Assembly (NCBI GenBank): GCA_947482805.1
Contig: CANKLK010000011.1
Coordinates: 1-26,837, forward strand
DNA length: 26,837 bases
Direction: 5' to 3'
Source: Flavobacteriaceae bacterium
GTDB taxonomy: Bacteria > Bacteroidota > Bacteroidia > Flavobacteriales > Flavobacteriaceae
The notes beneath the pieces were generated by a model. That model saw only the letters and a list, made by a program, of their open reading frames with translations, did not search any database and was not told where the DNA came from. Made by a program: the position numbers and the translations under genes. How positions within the stretch are numbered: position 1 is the first letter of the stretch; the number at the start of each line of letters is the position of its first letter. Positions 6,103 to 14,126 of this stretch are shown here, one piece after another.

Positions 6103-7385
6103 CCCACAGCTGCTTTGTAAACTCTCAAGCATTTTTCCCTTGCTTCTTTATGATCTACAATTGGAGTTGGATATTCCGAAGAATTCATCTCTGGTATCCA
6201 TTTTTTGATGTAGGCTAAGTCTTTATCAAACTTCTTAATTTGTTCCGTTGGATTGAAAATTCTAAAATAAGGTGCCGCATCAACGCCACTTCCGGCTGCC
6301 CATTGCCAATTGCCCACATTGCTCGATTGTTCGTAATCTAAAAGTTTGGTAGCAAAATACGTTTCTCCCCAACGCCAGTCAATTAATAAATGTTTACATA
6401 GGAAACTGGCCACTATCATTCGCACCCGATTATGCATATGCCCCGTAGCATTAAGTTCACGCATTCCAGCATCAACAAAAGGATAGCCTGTTTTACCTTC
6501 GCACCATTTTTGGAATAATACTTCATTATTTTCCCATTTGATTTCATCATATTTCGGACGAAAACATGAATTTATTGTGTGTGGGAAATGCCAAAGGATT
6601 TGCATAAAAAACTCACGCCAAATCAATTCTTTTAAAAAGGTCTCATTTTTACTTTCAATTGCTTTAGCAACCATCTTCCGAATGGAAACAGCACCAAATC
6701 TGAGATAAATTCCGAGATAAGAGGTTTTATTCATCGCCGGAAAATTACGAGTCGCTTCGTAATTGTCGATTAAAGCATTAGAAATATCGTAAGGTGTAAC
6801 CTTGATTTTTGAGCTTTCAAAACCAATATCACTTAAAGTTAAAAACGAATAGGAGTGAAGTGTAATTTTATTTAGTAAGTCTTCTGATTTATAATGGATT
6901 AATTTAGTTTTCCTAAAGTTATCTTTCCATTTATTTGAGTAAGGTGTATAGACTACATAAGGCGTTCCGTCATCTTTAACAACGTCGCTTTTTTCAAAAA
7001 TAACTTGGTCTTTACTGGTTTTGAATTCGATATTCTTTTCCTTGAATAACAAGTTTAATTCTAAATCGCGTTTACGGGCGTACGGTTCGTAATCGTGATT
7101 GGTATAAACCGTTTTAACTTTGTTTTCGTCAATCAGTTTGGTAAAGACTTCAAACGGAGTTCCGTGAAATACTGCCAACGATTTTCCGATAGCTTGGAGT
7201 TGGGTCTGTATTTTTTCTAACCGTTGATGGATAAATGCTACACGCGCATCGTCTTTGGGTAATTGGGAAAGAATAGTTTCATCGAAAATAAATATAGGCA
7301 AGACATCTTCATTACTATTTAAAGCGTGAAAAAGCCCTACATTATCTTCTAAACGCAAATCGCGTCGAAACCAAAATATATTCAT
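6099..7385 (-). CDS. phr: Deoxyribodipyrimidine photolyase (class I CPD photolyase)
   Basis: The product is 428 residues. The N-terminal antenna-chromophore domain opens with the hallmark IFWFRRDLRLEDN (3-15). The C-terminal FAD domain carries HNRVRMIVASFL (318-329), LLIDWRWGE (333-341) and NVGNWQWAAGSGVDAAPYFR (356-375) followed by IFNP, matching the flavin pocket and electron-transfer tryptophan region of E. coli PhrB. The enzyme repairs UV-induced cyclobutane pyrimidine dimers using near-UV or blue light. The length is slightly below E. coli's 472, normal for the phylum. It is the last gene of a three-gene operon, starting 5 bases after the SDR stop. A cryptochrome-like signalling role is possible but less likely given the complete repair-type motifs. 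Confidence 0.93.
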   Translation of the reverse strand: MNIFWFRRDLRLEDNVGLFHALNSNEDVLPIFIFDETILSQLPKDDARVAFIHQRLEKIQTQLQAIGKSLAVFHGTPFEVFTKLIDENKVKTVYTNHDYEPYARKRDLELNLLFKEKNIEFKTSKDQVIFEKSDVVKDDGTPYVVYTPYSNKWKDNFRKTKLIHYKSEDLLNKITLHSYSFLTLSDIGFESSKIKVTPYDISNALIDNYEATRNFPAMNKTSYLGIYLRFGAVSIRKMVAKAIESKNETFLKELIWREFFMQILWHFPHTINSCFRPKYDEIKWENNEVLFQKWCEGKTGYPFVDAGMRELNATGHMHNRVRMIVASFLCKHLLIDWRWGETYFATKLLDYEQSSNVGNWQWAAGSGVDAAPYFRIFNPTEQIKKFDKDLAYIKKWIPEMNSSEYPTPIVDHKEAREKCLRVYKAAVG

Positions 7386-7390
7386 TTCCT

Positions 7391-8089
7391 TTATGAATTT
7401 ACCAATAATGAAGACATACCTCCATCAACATGAAAAATTTGACCTGAAATCCAAGAGCTCTTTTCGTTTAATAAAAAACTGGACATTTGTGCGATATCTC
7501 CTGTAGTTCCTACTCTTTTTAAAGGATGACGTTGCGCTGATTTTTCTCTTTTCTCCTCATTACTTAAAAATTTCTCAGCCAATGGTGTGTCGGTTAAAGA
7601 TGGCGCGATTACGTTTACTCTAATTTTTGGTGCATATTCTGCAGCCAAAGCTTTGGCAAATCCTTCAATAGCTCCTTTTGAAGCAGAAACACTAGTGTGA
7701 AACGGCATTCCCATTTTAACAGCAACCGAACTAAATAAAACAATACTTGCTTGTTCAGAAGTAGTGAGTTGTGGTAAAAGGCTCTGAATAACTTTTACCA
7801 TTGAAAAGAAATTAATATGCATATCACTTTCAAATGTTTCTAATTTTAAACCACGAAATGGACGTAAATTAATACTTCCCGGGCAATATACTAATCCATC
7901 AATAACTGCCGGCAGTATTGAAGTGTCTATTGTATCTGTAGTTGCATCAAAAGGGATATGAGTAATGTCTAAACCGGATAAATTTTCATTTGTTCGAGAA
8001 GCTATAAAAACATTGTTTCCCGTTTGCAATTCTATTGCTAATTCCAGTCCGATACCATAAGATCCTCCTATTATTAAGATATTTTTCAT
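7391..8089 (-). CDS. Short-chain dehydrogenase/reductase lacking the catalytic tyrosine
   Basis: The start is set at MKNILIIGG (8089), one base after the stop of the preceding gene, giving 232 residues. The cofactor loop GGSYGIG (8-14) follows the SDR pattern GxxxGxG, and VDGG near the C-terminus is typical. The Ser region LFSSVAV (118-124) and Lys138 are present, but the position of the catalytic Tyr (four before Lys) is Val134 in HTSVSASKG. Dinucleotide binding is likely retained, while classical Tyr-dependent hydride transfer is not expected. Downstream IRVNVIAPSLTDTPLA is intact, so this is not a decayed gene. From memory a subfamily with the wording GMPFHxSVxASKGA shares this substitution. 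Its place between an SRPBCC protein and photolyase suggests a stress-related job; the substrate is unknown. Confidence 0.85.
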   Translation of the reverse strand: MKNILIIGGSYGIGLELAIELQTGNNVFIASRTNENLSGLDITHIPFDATTDTIDTSILPAVIDGLVYCPGSINLRPFRGLKLETFESDMHINFFSMVKVIQSLLPQLTTSEQASIVLFSSVAVKMGMPFHTSVSASKGAIEGFAKALAAEYAPKIRVNVIAPSLTDTPLAEKFLSNEEKREKSAQRHPLKRVGTTGDIAQMSSFLLNEKSSWISGQIFHVDGGMSSLLVNS

Positions 8090-8090
8090 T

Positions 8091-8561
8091 TTACTGTTCT
8101 TTAAATTCTCCAAAAAGTTCAATTAGTTTTGCTCTGCGATAGTCAAATATTTCTTTAAGTTTTGGTTTTACCAAAAAAGGGTGTACCATTTGACCCAAAA
8201 TCCCCATAGGTACTTTATAATCAACTATGTCTTCCATTTCAACACCGCCCGGAATTTCTTTAAGAAAATGTTTGTGATGCCAAAGTGCATAAGGTCCGAA
8301 ACGCTGTTCATCAACAAAATATTTTTTATCTACGACATGTGTTATTTCTGTTACCCATTTCATTGGAATTCCCAAAACCGGTGTAACTGTGTACTGTATT
8401 ATTTGTCCGGCAAACATCTCTTTTTCATCTCCCGAAAGGGTTTTAAATCCCATATAATCAGGAGTAATGATTTTCAAGTTCTTCGGACTAGAAAGGAATT
8501 CCCATGCTGTTTCTATGTTGATAGGTAGATTTTGTTTTGTATGTAAAGTGTAAATCTTCAT
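8091..8561 (-). CDS. SRPBCC-fold (START/polyketide-cyclase-like) ligand-binding protein
   Basis: The 156-residue cytoplasmic protein has the SRPBCC order: an opening strand, the helical stretch NIETAWEFLSSPKNLKIITP (15-34), a run of beta-strands (GQIIQYTVTPVLG, WVTEITHV, YFVDEQRFGPYALWHHKHFL, GVEMEDIVDYKVPMG) and a long C-terminal helix (KPKLKEIFDYRRAKLIELFG). The fold forms a deep pocket for a hydrophobic ligand; the ligand is unknown. It is the first gene of the SRPBCC-SDR-photolyase operon. The combination occurs in light-responsive gene sets (LitR/CarH type) of non-phototrophic bacteria, but no such regulator is in view. No convincing TAnnTTTG promoter was found for the leftward direction. 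Confidence 0.82.
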   Translation of the reverse strand: MKIYTLHTKQNLPINIETAWEFLSSPKNLKIITPDYMGFKTLSGDEKEMFAGQIIQYTVTPVLGIPMKWVTEITHVVDKKYFVDEQRFGPYALWHHKHFLKEIPGGVEMEDIVDYKVPMGILGQMVHPFLVKPKLKEIFDYRRAKLIELFGEFKEQ

Positions 8562-8665
8562 TATTATTTTTATGTAAAAGTACTATGTTTTGTTTATATA
8601 TTTGCAAAAAAAATTAAACAAATTAAATTAAGTTATTATTAACACGAGTGAATTCATACTATTTA

Positions 8666-8673
8666 TAAATTTG
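8666..8673 (+). promoter_or_regulatory. -7 promoter element of the DUF2911 gene
   Basis: TAAATTTG matches TAnnTTTG and lies 24 bases before the ATG at 8698, implying a leader of about 20 bases. A second match (TATATTTG, 8597-8604) would give a leader of almost 90 bases. Confidence 0.5.
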
Positions 8674-8697
8674 GAAAACTTCTAAAACAATCAACAC

Positions 8698-9552
8698 ATG
8701 AAAAGAATTATTTTCGTTTTTGCAACTATAATTGCTAGTTATGTCCTTAATGCTCAAGTAAAAACTCCCCAACCAAGTCCACATTCTTCATTAACACAAG
8801 TTGTTGGTCTTACTGAGGTTACTATAGATTATAATCGTCCAAGTGCTAAAGGGAGAATTATTTTTGGTGATTTAGTTCCTTTTGGTGAGCTATGGAGAAC
8901 AGGTGCTAATGCTAATTCTACGGTTTCTTTTAGTGAAGATGTTATTATCAATGGTACTACTGTTAAAAAAGGAAAATATGCTTTGTTTACAACTCCTAAA
9001 GCAGATATGTGGGAAGTAGTTATTTATACAGATACTGATAATTGGGGAACACCTGAAGTTTGGGACGCTAATAAAGTAGCTGTTTTGGTTAACGTTGATC
9101 CAATTGCTTTAAATAATGCAGTAGAATCGTTTACAATTTCGGTTGGTAACTTAACTAACGATAGTGCAACTATAGATATTGCTTGGGAAAAAACTATGGT
9201 CTCAGTGAAGTTTGAAGTTCCAACCAAAAAAACTGCTATGGCAAGTATAGAGAAGACGTTAGCTGGACCAACAGCAGGTGATTATTACTCATCTGGAGTT
9301 TATTTTTTTCAATCTAACGGAGATTTGAATAAGGCATTGGAATATGTTAACAAAGCAATTTCCATGGTAAAACCCGGTGATGATGTACCTTTTTGGCAAT
9401 TACGTCAAAAGTCGCTAATTCAGGCCAAACTCGGCGATAAAGTTGGAGCTATTGCTACCGCAAAATTATCTAAAGCTGGTGCAGAAAAAGCTAAAAACAA
9501 TGACTATGTGAAAATGAATAACGATAGTATAAAAGAATGGAGTAAAAAATAA
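8698..9552 (+). CDS. Secreted DUF2911 domain protein
   Basis: The 284-residue product begins with a signal peptide (MKRIIFVFATIIASYVLNA, cleavage around 19). The DUF2911 domain covers about 20-175: PSPHSSLTQVVGLTEVTIDY, RPSAKGRIIFGDLVPFGELW, RTGANANSTVSF, KKGKYALFTTP and the W-rich IYTDTDNWGTPEVWD, all hallmarks of the family. The C-terminal 100 residues contain a TPR-like helix pair (DLNKALEYVNKAISM, LIQAKLGDKVGAIATAKLS). DUF2911 proteins are frequent in Bacteroidota and have no established biochemical function; they are expected in the periplasm or outside the cell. It is monocistronic, with a strong terminator at 9587-9628. Confidence 0.9.
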   Translation: MKRIIFVFATIIASYVLNAQVKTPQPSPHSSLTQVVGLTEVTIDYNRPSAKGRIIFGDLVPFGELWRTGANANSTVSFSEDVIINGTTVKKGKYALFTTPKADMWEVVIYTDTDNWGTPEVWDANKVAVLVNVDPIALNNAVESFTISVGNLTNDSATIDIAWEKTMVSVKFEVPTKKTAMASIEKTLAGPTAGDYYSSGVYFFQSNGDLNKALEYVNKAISMVKPGDDVPFWQLRQKSLIQAKLGDKVGAIATAKLSKAGAEKAKNNDYVKMNNDSIKEWSKK

Positions 9553-9557
9553 ATTAA

Positions 9558-9585
9558 GAATTGCGAATTACGAATTGCGAATTAC
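9558..9585. repeat. Two tandem copies of a 14-base unit
   Basis: GAATTGCGAATTAC occurs twice head to tail and each copy also has GAATT internally repeated. It lies between the DUF2911 stop and the terminator. Comparable AT-rich spacer wording occurs before the HAD gene (5414-5440). Confidence 0.7.
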
Positions 9586-9586
9586 G

Positions 9587-9628
9587 AATATCCAAATTAT
9601 ATACCTTATGATTTGGATATTTTTTTTG
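9587..9628 (+). terminator. Rho-independent terminator after the DUF2911 gene
   Basis: An 11-bp stem AATATCCAAAT/ATTTGGATATT encloses a 13-base loop and runs straight into a T-tract. It ends the rightward transcript and separates it from the convergent symporter gene, whose stop is at 9630. Confidence 0.85.
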
Positions 9629-9629
9629 A

Positions 9630-11369
9630 TTAAAATTGATCTGTATTATTGTGAAATAACTTTTTGTTTCCCTTTATGACAAATTGAGAAAGTATAGATA
9701 AAATGACCGTTAGAGAAGCACCAATAAAATTCAACCATAAATAGCCTAACTTTTCCTGACCTGTAGGATAGATATGAATTGTATAATAGTAAATGAAAAA
9801 TATGGTTATTTGACTAATAACCGCGCTATAGAAAATAGCATTTGCTTTTACAAACTTGATATAAAAACCCACTAAAAATACGCCTAAAACAGTTCCGTAG
9901 AAAATGGAACCTACAATATTGACCAACTGAATTAGGTTTTCAAACAATGTGCCTACGCAGGCAAAGGCAATAGCAATTACTCCCCAAAGCAACGTAAAAT
10001 ATTTAGTAGCATTCACAAAATGTTTTTCCGATTTTTCTTTTTTGATATTTCGCTTATAGATATCTATAGCAGTGGTGGAAGCCAATGCTGTTAGCCCGGA
10101 AGCAGAAGAAGACATTGCAGCAGAGAAAATAACTGCCAATAAAAGTCCGATTAAGCCTGAAGGTAAATAGTGCAAAATGAAATAAATAAAAACATAATCT
10201 TTATCATTAGTTTCCGCTTTCTCATCTACTTTACTAATGATTACTTTGGCTTCGTCATGCAAATCTTTTTCTTTTCCTGAAAGTGAGATTAGTTTTTTTC
10301 TCAAAATCGGATTGTCGTAGTTCTGATTTAAATGGTCGATATATAGTAGGTTGAACTCTTTCTTTTCTTCTGATAATTGCGCCAATTGTTTTTCAAGCGA
10401 ATGATATTCGCCTGCATATTTTGATTTTTCAATAGCTATTTTGTTTACTGGATTGAAATTAAGTGGTACCGGATTGAATTGAAAAAAAACAAATACCATT
10501 ACTCCGGTCAATAAAATAAAGAATTGCATTGGCACTTTAAGGAAGCCATTCATGATTAACCCCATTTGACTTTCTCTATCTGATTTTCCGGATAAATAGC
10601 GTCCTACTTGAGATTGATCGGTACCAAAATAGGAAAGCATCAAGAAAAATCCACCTGTTATTCCGCTCCAAAAAGTATATCTGTTTTCAGGATCGAAAGA
10701 GAAGTCTAGTATGTTCATTTTGTCGTTAGCACCAGCAATATGCATTGCATTGGAGAATGTCATGTCATTGGGCAACAAATGCAATATCAAGAAGAAGGTA
10801 ATAAACATGCCTAACATGATAATAAACATCTGTTGTTTTTGGGTAACATTCACGGCTTTGGTTCCACCGGCAAACGTGTAAATGATAACCAAAATTCCAA
10901 TGATAATATTGAGCATGGTTAAATTCCATCCCAAAATAGAAGACAGAATAATGGATGGTGCATAAATAGTCAAACCGGTACCCAAACCTCTTTGAATAAG
11001 AAATAAAATGGCAGTGAACGAACGTGTTTTTAAATCAAATCGTTGCTCGAGATATTCATAAGCGGTAAATACTTTTAGTTTGTGATAAATCGGAATAAAA
11101 GTCATTGAGATGACCACCATTGCTATGGGTAAACCAAAATAGAATTGCACAAATCCCATTCCGTCATGATAGGCTTGACCCGGAGTTGAAAGAAAGGTTA
11201 TCGCGCTGGCTTGGGTTGCCATAACAGAAAGACCAACTGTCCACCAGGGCGTTTCCTTGTTGCCCAAAATATAGTCTTCCACATTTTTGCTCCCTTTGGT
11301 TTTATAAACACCATAGAAAACAATAAATAAAAGTGTTACCGATAAGACAATCCAGTCGAGTTGTTGCAT
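9630..11369 (-). CDS. Sodium:solute symporter (SSS family) with a large extra loop
   Basis: This 579-residue multi-spanning inner-membrane protein begins MQQLDWIVLSVTLLFIVFYG. Family hallmarks include KETPWWTVGLSVMATQASAITFLSTPGQAYHDG in the first helices and SAAMSSSASGLTALASTTAIDIYKR, the helix that contributes serines to the sodium site in SSS transporters. The family couples Na+ influx to uptake of sugars, vitamins, sialic acid or similar solutes; the substrate here is unknown. Unusually, residues about 300-385 form a hydrophilic, charge-rich, partly coiled-coil loop (HSLEKQLAQLSEEKKEF, LSGKEKDLHDEAKVIISK) between two helices. It is the last gene of an operon after a PIG-L deacetylase and a 35-residue membrane protein, beginning 3 bases after the latter, so import of a product of the deacetylase is plausible. 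Confidence 0.9.
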   Translation of the reverse strand: MQQLDWIVLSVTLLFIVFYGVYKTKGSKNVEDYILGNKETPWWTVGLSVMATQASAITFLSTPGQAYHDGMGFVQFYFGLPIAMVVISMTFIPIYHKLKVFTAYEYLEQRFDLKTRSFTAILFLIQRGLGTGLTIYAPSIILSSILGWNLTMLNIIIGILVIIYTFAGGTKAVNVTQKQQMFIIMLGMFITFFLILHLLPNDMTFSNAMHIAGANDKMNILDFSFDPENRYTFWSGITGGFFLMLSYFGTDQSQVGRYLSGKSDRESQMGLIMNGFLKVPMQFFILLTGVMVFVFFQFNPVPLNFNPVNKIAIEKSKYAGEYHSLEKQLAQLSEEKKEFNLLYIDHLNQNYDNPILRKKLISLSGKEKDLHDEAKVIISKVDEKAETNDKDYVFIYFILHYLPSGLIGLLLAVIFSAAMSSSASGLTALASTTAIDIYKRNIKKEKSEKHFVNATKYFTLLWGVIAIAFACVGTLFENLIQLVNIVGSIFYGTVLGVFLVGFYIKFVKANAIFYSAVISQITIFFIYYYTIHIYPTGQEKLGYLWLNFIGASLTVILSILSQFVIKGNKKLFHNNTDQF

Positions 11370-11372
11370 GGC

Positions 11373-11480
11373 TTAAAAGAAAAGTTGCATTAATATAAAG
11401 AAGATAATAATATAAATAGCATTAATTACTAAAACCCAAGTGTAGCTGTTTTTCCAAGCTGTTGTTTTTTTGTTTTCCAT
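11373..11480 (-). CDS. 35-residue single-helix membrane protein, putative symporter partner
   Basis: The frame starts at ATG (11480), one base after the PIG-L stop codon, and ends in TAA at 11373-11375, 3 bases before the symporter ATG. The product starts MENKKTTAWKNSYTWVLVIN and ends in the hydrophobic AIYIIIFFILMQLFF: a short basic N-terminus and one transmembrane helix of about 20 residues. The exact packing between two larger genes argues that it is translated. Some SSS transporters have small companion membrane proteins in the same operon (YjcH with ActP, YhdT with PanF), although those are larger and have two helices, so a role as accessory subunit is inference from position and size. 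Confidence 0.75.
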   Translation of the reverse strand: MENKKTTAWKNSYTWVLVINAIYIIIFFILMQLFF

Positions 11481-11481
11481 A

Positions 11482-13974
11482 TTATTTACCTATTGCGATA
11501 ATGTTTGCCAATAATCTGAAAGCGCCCGAGACACCTTCTGGTAATTCTCTGAAGAAGCTTAAGCCTGTATATATATAATTACCTTTGCCATATTTAGCAA
11601 TTAACAGCGCTCCGTTTTTTGGTTTTTCTCCTTTGTCGTTGGATGAAAGAATAGGAGTGAAGGCATCATCCCATTCGTTTGGATAATATAGTCCCTGCTC
11701 TTGTCTCCAATCTTTGAAATCTTCAATACTGATATTGTTAGGATAATTCAATACAGGATGCTTCGGATTTAAAAAACGGACTTCAGCATTTTCTTCAGTA
11801 ACCCTGTCACGCGAAATTTTTAACGGAAATGGTGACATGTCTTTGGTAACCAAATCGTCTGTGGTATTGTATTGCACAATCATGGTTTTGCCGTTTTTTA
11901 CGAAATCCAACAGAAGATTTTGTTTAAAAGCTAATGAGTTTACTACGTTATAGGCACGAATTCCGGTCATAACAACATCATAGTTTTCAAGTTTTTCAGT
12001 AGTAATTTCATCCGGTTTTAGTATATCAACCTCATAGCCCATTTGTATTAAGTTTTTTGGAACTTCATCTCCGGCACCCATGATATAGGCAATCTTTTCA
12101 TTTTTGGTTTTAATTTTCAAACGGATTGCTTTGGCTTCAGCAGGTTTTAGCACCATTTGTTTATAAATGTGCGGATAGTTGATATCGATTTTATTTAAAT
12201 CATAAGCGATTCCGTCCACTGTAACAACACTTTTTATTGTTATTTCTGAGGCTGCATTGGATGGAGAAACGATAAAAACAGCTTCTACTTCCTGACCTTT
12301 TTTATCAATCGTAAATGGGATTTCTGTTGGTGAAACTTGCCATTTTTCAGGCAATTCTAATTTTATATTACCGTTAATGGCATCTTTGCCCGATTTCAAT
12401 TTTACTGTAATTGACTTATCTCTATCGTTGTTGAAAATATAAACTTTCTCAGCAAAAGAGGAAGTTACTGCAGGTACAATATCTAATGGTTGATATACTT
12501 CTCCTTTTACATCGTCGTTGTATTTGTAAACTACATTTCTTTCAAATGGAATCTCTACACCATTTATATTTAACCTGACTCCAACTTTTATTTGTCTTAT
12601 AACATCTGGCAAACCAATATTTTCTTGATTATTTACAGTATACATTCCAATACTTCCTTGTTCGTTTAGCCAATATGGATTGGTATAATTTACCTCCTTT
12701 GATATTTGGAGTTCAATATTTTTAGTGTAAGGAATATTCTCTTTTAAATCTGCAATGGCTTCAGTATTTGATTCTAATAAAGGAATAGCACCCATTCCAT
12801 TTATTTTCATTTTAATTGAACTCCTATTTATAATTTCTACTTTTACCTTAAGCATGCTGTTTGGTGTAATTTCTTGAACATCAGAAACTGCTTCAAAATA
12901 GAGACCTGTACAGCCACTAATAATTTTTTTAATCTCATCTGACTTTATATATTTCCAATGTTTGTCTTCTATATTTTGAATTAAATCGTAAGCTTTAACT
13001 AACTCTGGAACTGAAGCAGAAGGATTTTTAAAATCAAAATTGTTTTCAACATTTTTTAGTATATCGCCAATTGCTTTTCCGCCTTTTACTCTATTCCAAG
13101 TGGTGTCGATGCCATCAAAAATATTGGTTTTGTCTTTTGGTGTATCACCTTTTAGAAATTCTAAATATTCTTCATCCTCGCCTCGAGTTCCTGTAGAACC
13201 AAAACCTTGTGATTGATGGCGACTTCTACTAAGAGCTGCAATTTCCTGATTAGATTTGCCTAATGATTGATAATAGGTTCCAATTTGCAGTTTGCATAAA
13301 TTACTTTTATCGGTAGCATCAAATTTTTCTTTGCTACCATAAAACCACCATGAAGTGTTAAAAAACAAGCGTTTGGGTTGCCAAGTGTTCGTGTACTGCA
13401 ACTGATTTGGAAAAATTCCAGCATCGTTTACTTTGTCAAAAGCTTCATAGCTCAACATAGCAGATGATGTATGATGACCATGAGTTGTACCCGGAGTGCG
13501 GTGATCAAAACGATTGATAATAATATCGGGTTGAAATTTACGAATCACCCATATAACATCACTTACTATCTTGTCTTTATCCCAAACTTGTAATGTTTCG
13601 TCTGGGTTTTTAGAAAAACCAAAATCATTTGCTCGAGAAAAGAATTGTTCTCCACCATCAATCTTACGCGCCTCTATTAGTTCTTGTGTTCTTATTACTC
13701 CAAGGAGTTCACGTAATTCTGTGCCAATTAAGTTTTGTCCGCCATCACCACGTGTTAATGATAAATAACCAGTTTGTGCTTTTACATCATTTGATAAATA
13801 GGAAATTAAGCGTGTGTTTTCGTCATCGGGATGTGCAGCAATATATAATACTGAACCGAGGAAGTTTAGTTTTTGGATTTGATTATAAAGTTCTACGGCA
13901 TTTGGTTTATTAGGTTGTTGTGCAATTCCTTTTATGCCTATTAATAAAATCGAGAATAGTATATAGTGTTTCAT
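11482..13974 (-). CDS. Secreted PIG-L/LmbE-type deacetylase with C-terminal GATase-like domain
   Basis: The start is set at MKHYILFSILLIGIKGIAQ (13974), a clean signal peptide; the ATG at 13998 lies over the promoter box. The product is 830 residues. The PIG-L domain has the zinc motif AHPDDE (47-52), LTRGDGGQN, IRTQELIEARKIDGG and the second metal motif HGHHTSSA (about residues 170-177). Long beta-rich segments follow (about 360-620), containing NEW3-like stretches such as KLELPEKWQVSPTEIPF. The last ~200 residues (from KIAYIMGAGDEVPKNLIQMG, with VVMTGIRAYN and NGKTMIVQYNT) resemble a ThuA/class I amidotransferase-like fold. PIG-L enzymes remove N-acetyl groups from amino sugars; a periplasmic or surface location is expected. 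It heads an operon with a microprotein and a symporter. The substrate is unknown. Confidence 0.88.
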   Translation of the reverse strand: MKHYILFSILLIGIKGIAQQPNKPNAVELYNQIQKLNFLGSVLYIAAHPDDENTRLISYLSNDVKAQTGYLSLTRGDGGQNLIGTELRELLGVIRTQELIEARKIDGGEQFFSRANDFGFSKNPDETLQVWDKDKIVSDVIWVIRKFQPDIIINRFDHRTPGTTHGHHTSSAMLSYEAFDKVNDAGIFPNQLQYTNTWQPKRLFFNTSWWFYGSKEKFDATDKSNLCKLQIGTYYQSLGKSNQEIAALSRSRHQSQGFGSTGTRGEDEEYLEFLKGDTPKDKTNIFDGIDTTWNRVKGGKAIGDILKNVENNFDFKNPSASVPELVKAYDLIQNIEDKHWKYIKSDEIKKIISGCTGLYFEAVSDVQEITPNSMLKVKVEIINRSSIKMKINGMGAIPLLESNTEAIADLKENIPYTKNIELQISKEVNYTNPYWLNEQGSIGMYTVNNQENIGLPDVIRQIKVGVRLNINGVEIPFERNVVYKYNDDVKGEVYQPLDIVPAVTSSFAEKVYIFNNDRDKSITVKLKSGKDAINGNIKLELPEKWQVSPTEIPFTIDKKGQEVEAVFIVSPSNAASEITIKSVVTVDGIAYDLNKIDINYPHIYKQMVLKPAEAKAIRLKIKTKNEKIAYIMGAGDEVPKNLIQMGYEVDILKPDEITTEKLENYDVVMTGIRAYNVVNSLAFKQNLLLDFVKNGKTMIVQYNTTDDLVTKDMSPFPLKISRDRVTEENAEVRFLNPKHPVLNYPNNISIEDFKDWRQEQGLYYPNEWDDAFTPILSSNDKGEKPKNGALLIAKYGKGNYIYTGLSFFRELPEGVSGAFRLLANIIAIGK

Positions 13975-13995
13975 TATAAATGGTTTGCCAATGCT

Positions 13996-14003
13996 CAAAT
14001 ATA
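13996..14003 (-). promoter_or_regulatory. -7 promoter element of the PIG-L operon
   Basis: TATATTTG on the minus strand matches TAnnTTTG and lies 21 bases before the ATG at 13974. It overlaps the longer-frame ATG at 13998, which decides for the shorter start. No -33 element at the standard spacing. Confidence 0.55.
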
Positions 14004-14071
14004 CTAATTTTAGTGTTTAATGTTCAGAGATAATTTTATGGTTTTATAGTTATTCAGCATAGGATTAATAC

Positions 14072-14103
14072 AAAAAACCTCTTAAGTTGTATTAAGAGGT
14101 TTT
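14072..14103. terminator. Bidirectional Rho-independent terminator
   Basis: A perfect 12-bp stem AAAACCTCTTAA/TTAAGAGGTTTT encloses the 6-base loop GTTGTA. The run of A before the stem gives a U-tract on the minus strand. It lies just downstream of the small secreted-protein gene (stop at 14127) and isolates it from the PIG-L promoter. Confidence 0.85.
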
Positions 14104-14126
14104 ATAAAATAGATGAGTGAATTTTT

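Noticed and set aside
8597..8604. TATATTTG as the main promoter of the DUF2911 gene
   Set aside because: A second match at 8666-8673 gives a more typical short leader; the upstream one is kept only as an alternative.
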